Positions 59,572 to 64,000 of a DNA stretch of 64,000 nucleotides are shown here, piece by piece. Numbering within the stretch: the stretch's first letter is position 1; the number at the start of each line of letters is the position of its first letter. Under the pieces are notes generated by a model that made no database searches, was not told the origin of the DNA, and saw nothing but the letters and a program-made list of their open reading frames with translations. A program made the position numbers and the translations under genes. The stretch lies in NCBI RefSeq assembly GCF_017893945.1, contig NZ_CP054257.1, positions 62,001 through 126,000 of the forward strand. The letters run 5' to 3'. The DNA comes from Treponema parvum. Its GTDB lineage: Bacteria; Spirochaetota; Spirochaetia; Treponematales; Treponemataceae.

Positions 59572-60537
59572 TCACAGCTCCACGACGATTTTACCATTTA
59601 CTTTGCCGCCGTCGCACGCTTCGCAGGCTTTTGCAATATCGCAGAAAGCGAACCTTTCTCCGATAAGCGGCTGCAGTTTGTGTTCGGTTAAAAAAGTGAA
59701 AATCGAATCGATATCGGCTTGCTCGGGGAAATTGCTGTGAAAGCCGGTGAGGTACACGCCGGAGGGGATTTCTTTTATCGGATTAAAATCGTCCAAGCCG
59801 AATACGCTGCCGAGCACGCCCGTATTGCACACGATGCCGCCCTGCGCCATGCACCACAGAGTATCGCGCAGGGTTTTGCAGCCGACCAGTTCCAAAGCTT
59901 TGTCGAAGCGGCCCCGGTATTTTTCGCTCAGATTGCCGTCGTCCAAAATACACTCGTCCGCGCCTGCGTTTTTCAGCAAAGCGAGTTTGCTTTCGCGGTG
60001 CGTCGTTGCGGCAACAGTACAGCCGAGCGCCTTTGCGATTTGAATTGAAGCGTAGCCGAGCGCGCAGGTGCCGCCGCGGATTAACAGCGTGTCATCTTTT
60101 TGCAAACGCAGGCAGCGGAACAGAGAGCCCCACGCGGTAAAATATGTTTCGGGAACGGCGGCGATATCGGCCCACGCCATATCGGATTGTATTGCAAAAA
60201 CGTGGTGGGCGGGAAGCAGCGCGTATTCGGCATAGCTGCCGTTAAAGCTCCGCCCCATACCGCCTATGAGCGCGACGACTTTTTGCCCGGCGGAAAAAGA
60301 CGAATCGGACGTGTCGGCGATCTCTCCCGCGCACTCGATGCCGGGAATGATCGGCTTTTGTATGTAGTCGTTTTCGATTTCAAATTGCCGCAAAATCTGT
60401 TCGGAATGATTCAGTCCGAACGCGCGGATTTTTACCAGCACCCATCCGCTCGTTGCGGCGGGAACGGGAACATCGGTTAAAACAATTTCGCCTGCAGCAG
60501 TCGGCCTGGTCAGCACGACGGCTTTCATAGTATTCAT
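59572..60537 (-). CDS. Zinc-type alcohol dehydrogenase / quinone oxidoreductase family, ACGX locus
   Basis: A 321-residue MDR-family reductase: GroES-like domain (about 1-125) with IPGIECAGEI and a nucleotide-binding domain with LLIRGGTCALGYASIQIAKA. It lacks the four-cysteine structural zinc lobe, so it is of the quinone-oxidoreductase branch and probably NADPH-dependent. It follows the radical SAM gene by 61 bases on the same strand, downstream of the Cys-rich precursor. It could reduce or finish the modified peptide, or be a target that the peptide protects; this is inference. Start with GGAG six bases upstream. Confidence 0.88.
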   Translation of the reverse strand: MNTMKAVVLTRPTAAGEIVLTDVPVPAATSGWVLVKIRAFGLNHSEQILRQFEIENDYIQKPIIPGIECAGEIADTSDSSFSAGQKVVALIGGMGRSFNGSYAEYALLPAHHVFAIQSDMAWADIAAVPETYFTAWGSLFRCLRLQKDDTLLIRGGTCALGYASIQIAKALGCTVAATTHRESKLALLKNAGADECILDDGNLSEKYRGRFDKALELVGCKTLRDTLWCMAQGGIVCNTGVLGSVFGLDDFNPIKEIPSGVYLTGFHSNFPEQADIDSIFTFLTEHKLQPLIGERFAFCDIAKACEACDGGKVNGKIVVEL

Positions 60538-60598
60538 AAAAACTCCTGCAACAAGAATACCGACGCCCTGCCGGCCGGTGCCGCTTCAGACGGCATTT

Positions 60599-61747
60599 TT
60601 ATACGACTTCTTTCCAGCATTGCGGATCGGGGGCGTAAAAATCGCCGCCGAGCGCGTTTGCGACGGCGGGACATCCGCGGCAATACGAAAGCAGTTCGCA
60701 TTTGGAACACTTGGAAAACTTTCCGTATTCGCGGTATGCTTCCATTTTTCCGCCCGTCCATACGTCGGCAAGGTTTTCAGTACACGCGTTTCCGACGCGG
60801 CTGTTTGCAACGCGGCGGCAGGCGTAGATATCGCCGGTCGGCAAAATCGTGATGTGGCAGTTCCCGCAATTGCAGCCGCCGTAAATGATAAGGTCGTCGG
60901 CATTGTGCTTGACGCCGGAATTCGACGGATCGGAAGCGGTTCCCGCATCCGATGATCCGGCATTTACGGTTTCGGAAGCCATCGTTCCCGTGGGCGTGCG
61001 GGAAGGCAGCTCAAATCGCCCGTGTTCGTAATCGAACAGCGTCCACAAATGGTCTTTTCTGTTAAAGTATGTTTTACAGCTCTTGTTTTCGTAATCGGTG
61101 TAGATTGCATCGATTTGTTCGAGAAAATCGCGGTAGCGTTCGGGCGAAATATACCAATCGCTCGTTTCGTTTCCTTTTGCGCAGCTTGTCGGAACGTAGC
61201 GCGAAAACGCGTATACCTCGGCTTCGGCGGCGACAACCGCATCGATGACGCCGGGGATCTCATCGATATTCGTGCCGCTGACCGTCGTCATGATCACGCT
61301 CGTTATGTCCGCATCGTTGATGACTTTGATTTTTTCGAGCGTGGTTTTAAAGCTGCCTTTTTCTCTGAACCAATCGTGCGTCTTTTCCATGCCGTCGATG
61401 CTCATCTGATACTTATCGCAGCCGTGCTCGCGCATCTTCCGGCACACTTCGTCCGTCAGGTGAAAGGGGTTTCCCATAAGCGTAAAAGGAATGCTGCGTT
61501 CTTTCATAAGGGAAAGCAGGAACCAAAAATGCGGGTGCAAAATCGGATCGCCGCCGGTGATATAAAAATAGGGAAGCCGATCGAATGTTTTGCAAAAATC
61601 CAAGGCGTTAAAAAACACCCGTTCCATGCGCTCTCGGCTCATCGTAATTAAAGCCGGATGACCTTCGGCAAAGATATAACAGTGTTTGCAGCGCTGGTCG
61701 CATTCGTCGGTGATGTGCCACTGAAAGGCGAAATACTGTTGTGCCAT
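60599..61747 (-). CDS. Radical SAM/SPASM peptide maturase, ACGX system
   Basis: A 382-residue radical SAM enzyme. The SAM cluster motif is CDQRCKHC (CX3CX2C) near residue 15, in TDECDQRCKHCYIF. The C-terminal SPASM domain provides further cysteines for auxiliary clusters: CNCGNC near 299, YACRR, then KCSKCELLSYCRGCP. A variable Gly/Ser/Asn-rich insert lies near 270-290. Such enzymes form thioether or other crosslinks on ribosomal peptides. Its neighbour is a peptide with four ACGxACG units, the known ACGX pairing. No ribosome-binding site precedes the ATG, which follows the T-run of a terminator hairpin. Confidence 0.93.
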   Translation of the reverse strand: MAQQYFAFQWHITDECDQRCKHCYIFAEGHPALITMSRERMERVFFNALDFCKTFDRLPYFYITGGDPILHPHFWFLLSLMKERSIPFTLMGNPFHLTDEVCRKMREHGCDKYQMSIDGMEKTHDWFREKGSFKTTLEKIKVINDADITSVIMTTVSGTNIDEIPGVIDAVVAAEAEVYAFSRYVPTSCAKGNETSDWYISPERYRDFLEQIDAIYTDYENKSCKTYFNRKDHLWTLFDYEHGRFELPSRTPTGTMASETVNAGSSDAGTASDPSNSGVKHNADDLIIYGGCNCGNCHITILPTGDIYACRRVANSRVGNACTENLADVWTGGKMEAYREYGKFSKCSKCELLSYCRGCPAVANALGGDFYAPDPQCWKEVV

Positions 61748-61753
61748 GGTAGT

Positions 61754-61789
61754 AAAAAAAACGGACGGCAGCGAAAAATCTACCGTCCG
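61754..61789 (-). terminator. Attenuating terminator between ACGX precursor and maturase
   Basis: Perfect stem CGGACGG/CCGTCCG (61762-61768 with 61783-61789), followed on the minus strand by eight T residues (61754-61761). It lies 6 bases before the maturase start. It should lower maturase transcription relative to the precursor, as in many RiPP operons. Confidence 0.85.
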
Positions 61790-61807
61790 CTCTCATCTCC
61801 AAACGGA

Positions 61808-62056
61808 TTACTTTCCGCCTGCTCCGCACGCGGAACCGCATGCTGCAGGTTTCTTTTCAGGCTTTCCCGCGCCGCAAGCAGACCCACATGCAGCAGGTTT
61901 CTTTTCGGGCTCAGCCGGCTTACCGGCCCCGCAAGCAGAACCGCAGGCCGCAGGCTTTTTCTCCGGTTTTCCGGAACCGCACGCCGTACCGCAAGCGGCT
62001 CCCTTGTCGGGGCTCGCTTTCTTTTCATTCCAATCGGCAAGATTCGAAAGTGCCAT
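61808..62056 (-). CDS. ACGX-repeat Cys-rich precursor peptide
   Basis: An 82-residue peptide. The first 18 residues (MALSNLADWNEKKASPDK) form a probable leader. The core has four copies of A-C-G-[S/T]-A-C-G, separated by G-K-P-E-K-K-P-A linkers (the second is three residues longer), giving eight cysteines in CxxxC spacing and no other Cys. It matches the family catalogued as ACGX-repeat peptides that co-occur with a dedicated radical SAM/SPASM enzyme, encoded next. The modification and function of the product are not established. Start ATG 62056 follows GGAGGATAATT; an in-frame upstream ATG lies before that site. Confidence 0.93.
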   Translation of the reverse strand: MALSNLADWNEKKASPDKGAACGTACGSGKPEKKPAACGSACGAGKPAEPEKKPAACGSACGAGKPEKKPAACGSACGAGGK

Positions 62057-62090
62057 AATTATCCTCCGAAAAAAAATATAGTAACAATAC

Positions 62091-62140
62091 ACTGTATGCT
62101 ATTTCGGAACATAAAACAAGAACGCACTTTTTTGTAACCG
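62091..62140 (-). promoter_or_regulatory. Promoter of the ACGX operon with shared 27-base motif
   Basis: On the minus strand CGGTTACAAAAAAGTGCG (start of the motif, 62123-62140) leads into TTCTTGTTT; TTGTTT (62114-62119) as -35 and TACAGT (62091-62096) as -10 are 17 bases apart. The same 27 bases (62114-62140) recur exactly at 63289-63315 upstream of the PNPOx-ferredoxin gene. Confidence 0.75.
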
Positions 62141-62141
62141 C

Positions 62142-62474
62142 TTATTTTGTTACCTGCGTTTTATAATAATTCCCCCATTTCCGCATTTCGTCAATAAGGG
62201 GGCGCAGCGTTTCTCCGAGCGGAGAAAGCGCGTACTCGACAATTTTGGGCGGTCTGCTTTCGATTTCGCGCCGGACGATGATGCCGTCCTCTTCCATTGA
62301 GCGTAAACTTTGAGTGAGCACTTTTTGGCTGATACCGTCAAGATCATTTTTCAGCTCGTTAAAGCGCCACGGCCGCACAAGCAGATCTTTAATGATGAAC
62401 AGTTTCCATTTACTGCCGAGGATCTGCAAGGTCGTCGCTACGGGGCAGTCGGGCAAATCTTCTTTTTTTTTCAT
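62142..62474 (-). CDS. HxlR-family transcriptional regulator
   Basis: A 110-residue winged-helix regulator: CPVATTLQILGSKWKLFIIK with the conserved Cys10, RPWRFNELKNDLDGISQKVL recognition region, and LSPLGETLRPLIDEM. HxlR proteins often respond to thiol stress or electrophiles through that Cys. It lies 85 bases upstream of the ACGX precursor on the same strand and probably controls it and the PNPOx-ferredoxin gene through the shared motif. No clear ribosome-binding site (GGTACGGAT). Confidence 0.92.
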   Translation of the reverse strand: MKKKEDLPDCPVATTLQILGSKWKLFIIKDLLVRPWRFNELKNDLDGISQKVLTQSLRSMEEDGIIVRREIESRPPKIVEYALSPLGETLRPLIDEMRKWGNYYKTQVTK

Positions 62475-62564
62475 ATCCGTACCTTTTTGAAATGTGCGCT
62501 TATTTTCCGCCGGGTTTTCAAACAGCCGACGAAGTTAAACGAGAGAGCTGTTTCAGCGACGCGT

Positions 62565-63182
62565 TTATGCATTTAACTTTTCTATCGCTTGCACCGGACA
62601 ATTTTCGTAGCAGCTTCCGCAATGGAGGCAATGTTCCTGCTGAATGACAAAAGGCTGACCTTCCGTAATACAGCTTTGCGGGCAGTTTTGCGTACAGGTT
62701 CCGCATTCGATACAGTAATCCGTTATGCTAAAGCCCTTCGGCTCAACGGTACCGCTGCCGATCACATAGCTTTCGCGGAAAATCGGGTTTACGCCTAGAT
62801 TGAAATATTCGATACTCGCATTGCGGATTTCAAATATAATCCCGATATTACGTGTGCTTCCGGGGTATACGTTGGAAAGATAGGGCTGCTCCGAAAAAAT
62901 CGTATCGATCCAATGAGTTTGTTTTTCCTGTTCAATCTGCACGGCCTTTGCCGAAAGGCGGATCATTTCTTTATAGCGCGTGTAGCCTAGGATCTGTACT
63001 CTGCCGTCTGAAAGCAATTCTTTGCAAAAATCCTTTCCCCTTGCCGTAAAAAAATACAAAGCGTCCGGCTCATAATGAATAGCGCTGATATTGCGAACCT
63101 GCGGGTTTCCGTTTTCGTCTACGGTTGCAAATGCGAGAACGCCGACGTATTGCAGTTTTTCCAAACAAGTTTTTGCATCCAT
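62565..63182 (-). CDS. PNPOx-like split-barrel fused to a 2x[4Fe-4S] ferredoxin domain
   Basis: A flavoprotein-ferredoxin fusion of 205 residues from ATG 63182. The N-terminal 150 residues are a pyridoxamine-oxidase-like barrel (YVGVLAFATVDENGNPQVRN, YFFTARGKDFCKELL). The C-terminus has two CxxCxxCxxxC clusters (CIECGTCTQNC and CLHCGSCYENC). It could pass electrons from ferredoxin to a flavin substrate, or to the radical SAM enzyme. A start at 63257 would be almost leaderless given the promoter at 63266-63294, so 63182 is preferred. Confidence 0.85.
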   Translation of the reverse strand: MDAKTCLEKLQYVGVLAFATVDENGNPQVRNISAIHYEPDALYFFTARGKDFCKELLSDGRVQILGYTRYKEMIRLSAKAVQIEQEKQTHWIDTIFSEQPYLSNVYPGSTRNIGIIFEIRNASIEYFNLGVNPIFRESYVIGSGTVEPKGFSITDYCIECGTCTQNCPQSCITEGQPFVIQQEHCLHCGSCYENCPVQAIEKLNA

Positions 63183-63265
63183 ATTTTTCTTATCGCCGGA
63201 TTTCGAACAGGCCGGCAAAAACTCCGTGAGCGCATAGTGATTACATGGATTACCCATTATTCGGT

Positions 63266-63315
63266 ACTATAAAGCAATCCGCGGTATGAAACAAGAACGC
63301 ACTTTTTTGTAACCG
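63266..63315 (-). promoter_or_regulatory. Promoter of the PNPOx-ferredoxin gene with shared 27-base motif
   Basis: TTGTTT (63289-63294), 17 bases, TATAGT (63266-63271), preceded by the motif running from CGGTTACAAAAAAG to TTGTTT (63289-63315), identical to 62114-62140. Confidence 0.78.
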
Positions 63316-63516
63316 CCTATCTGCTTTTTATAAGCTGCAGCGCGTTGGATAAGTATTCGGCGATCGCGTTGTGGTCGTGCAGTTCGCCCGTTTTACGGTG
63401 CAAAAGTATATGCACAATAGAAGTTTTGCATGGCGCTATATCAAAAACGCATAGCGGACAAAACATGGAAAAACCTGATAATGTGTGCTATAGTAAAAAT
63501 GTTAAGGAGTATAAGC

Positions 63517-63744
63517 ATGCCGTTAGCAGACGTTCAGGAAAAATTGAAGACAATTCCGGATGAATACATGGATGAAGTTTATAATTATTTGGAATTTTTA
63601 CAATATAAAATACTCTATAAAAAACAACATGAAGAATCTGTAAAAAGATTTCCTAATCGTCGACCGGACATTTTAAAACAACCGGATTTCTATATGTCAC
63701 CGGCTTTTGACGAACCATTGGGAGATTTTAAGGAGTATATGTGA
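63517..63744 (+). CDS. DUF2281-type antitoxin
   Basis: A 75-residue protein: PLADVQEKLKTIPDEYMDEV and YNYLEFLQYKILYKK are typical of the helical N-terminus of DUF2281 antitoxins, followed by a charged tail with an FP-x-R-R segment. It would bind and inhibit the PIN toxin encoded next, with which it overlaps by four bases. Start at ATG 63517 after AAGGAG. Confidence 0.85.
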   Translation: MPLADVQEKLKTIPDEYMDEVYNYLEFLQYKILYKKQHEESVKRFPNRRPDILKQPDFYMSPAFDEPLGDFKEYM

Positions 63745-64000
63745 AATATTTTTTAGATACACATACACTTCTGTGGTATTTGTTTGATAGTGAAAATCTA
63801 TCTGAAACGGCTAAAGAAATAATCAATAATGAATTTTGCTATTACAGTAAAGTTTCATTATGGGAAATTGCGATAAAACAGACCCGTAATCTTCTTCAAT
63901 ATAAAAATTCAATCCAAGATATTATAGATGCCTGTAAGGAAGAAGAATTTGCGGAACTTTTAGTTTCCGGTAAATCTTTAGAATTATTAAAAAACTTGCC
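63741..64000 (+). CDS. PIN-domain toxin (VapC-like), cut by window end
   Basis: The first 86 residues of a PIN-domain ribonuclease. FLDTHTLLWYLF carries the first catalytic Asp, and KVSLWEIAIKQT the conserved Glu helix. The later Asp residues lie beyond the window. GTG start at 63741 in the arrangement ATGTGA, overlapping the antitoxin stop. Such pairs reduce growth under stress or stabilise the region. Confidence 0.9.
   Translation, partial: MKYFLDTHTLLWYLFDSENLSETAKEIINNEFCYYSKVSLWEIAIKQTRNLLQYKNSIQDIIDACKEEEFAELLVSGKSLELLKNL

Noticed and set aside
1..64000. Insertion sequences, prophage or tRNA genes
   Set aside because: No transposase, integrase, phage structural gene or tRNA-like cloverleaf was found on either strand by eye; mobility must be inferred from scars and repeats only.

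Overview
The window looks like chromosome of a Treponema-type spirochete: moderate GC, long lipoprotein signal peptides, a treponeme-style methyl-accepting chemotaxis protein, TAXI- and DctP-type TRAP proteins, and many short palindromic repeats between genes. The genus is inferred from gene content and style; no rRNA or tRNA gene is visible to anchor it.

Layout. About 1-20 kb is mostly housekeeping: a DctP-like lipoprotein / YesM-type histidine kinase / response-regulator operon (minus strand, cut by the window start), rpsD, a LacI regulator, a 5'-nucleotidase lipoprotein, phosphofructokinase, ftsK, a CBM48 protein, metK, nth, an MscS channel, a phosphohexomutase, a long-chain acyl-CoA synthetase and an FMN/FAD flavoprotein reductase lipoprotein. 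From 20 to 25 kb lies a D-serine catabolic cluster: an NhaC-type antiporter, an alpha/beta hydrolase, dsdA and an XRE-cupin regulator, next to a glycosidase-like lipoprotein. From 25 to 31 kb lies a TAXI TRAP uptake system with an AraC regulator and a hydrolase, followed by a chemoreceptor.

From 33 to 48 kb are two related cassettes of TetR regulators with tandem ABC exporter half-transporters. Five ABC genes are present; four are intact and one is broken by a 35-base deletion. Two of them (37.3 and 46.0 kb) are near-identical duplicates. Between them are recombination scars, an AT-rich acquired-looking TetR/MATE-fragment/VOC island, and AT-rich repeats. From 48 to 59.5 kb is an accessory run, nearly all on the plus strand: an AAA/DUF4143 ATPase behind three 33-base tandem repeats, HEAT proteins, an acetyltransferase, a nucleoside phosphorylase, small membrane proteins, a PNPOx-like protein, methyltransferases, and an unusual number of gene fragments (arginase-AKR chimera, AlkD, esterase, PIN, TfoX, MATE and ICMT pieces).

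From 59.5 to 63.3 kb, on the minus strand, is the most interesting locus: a peptide-modification system of the ACGX-repeat type. It has a Cys-rich precursor with four ACGxACG units, a radical SAM/SPASM enzyme and a zinc-type dehydrogenase, preceded by an HxlR regulator. A PNPOx-ferredoxin fusion protein upstream carries an identical 27-base promoter motif, so it is probably in the same regulon. A terminator hairpin sits between precursor and maturase. The window ends in a DUF2281/PIN toxin-antitoxin pair, the toxin cut by the edge.

Across the window several families of palindromic elements sit in 5' leaders, often ending at the ribosome-binding site. In one family the stem sequences change while pairing is kept, which argues for a conserved structure.
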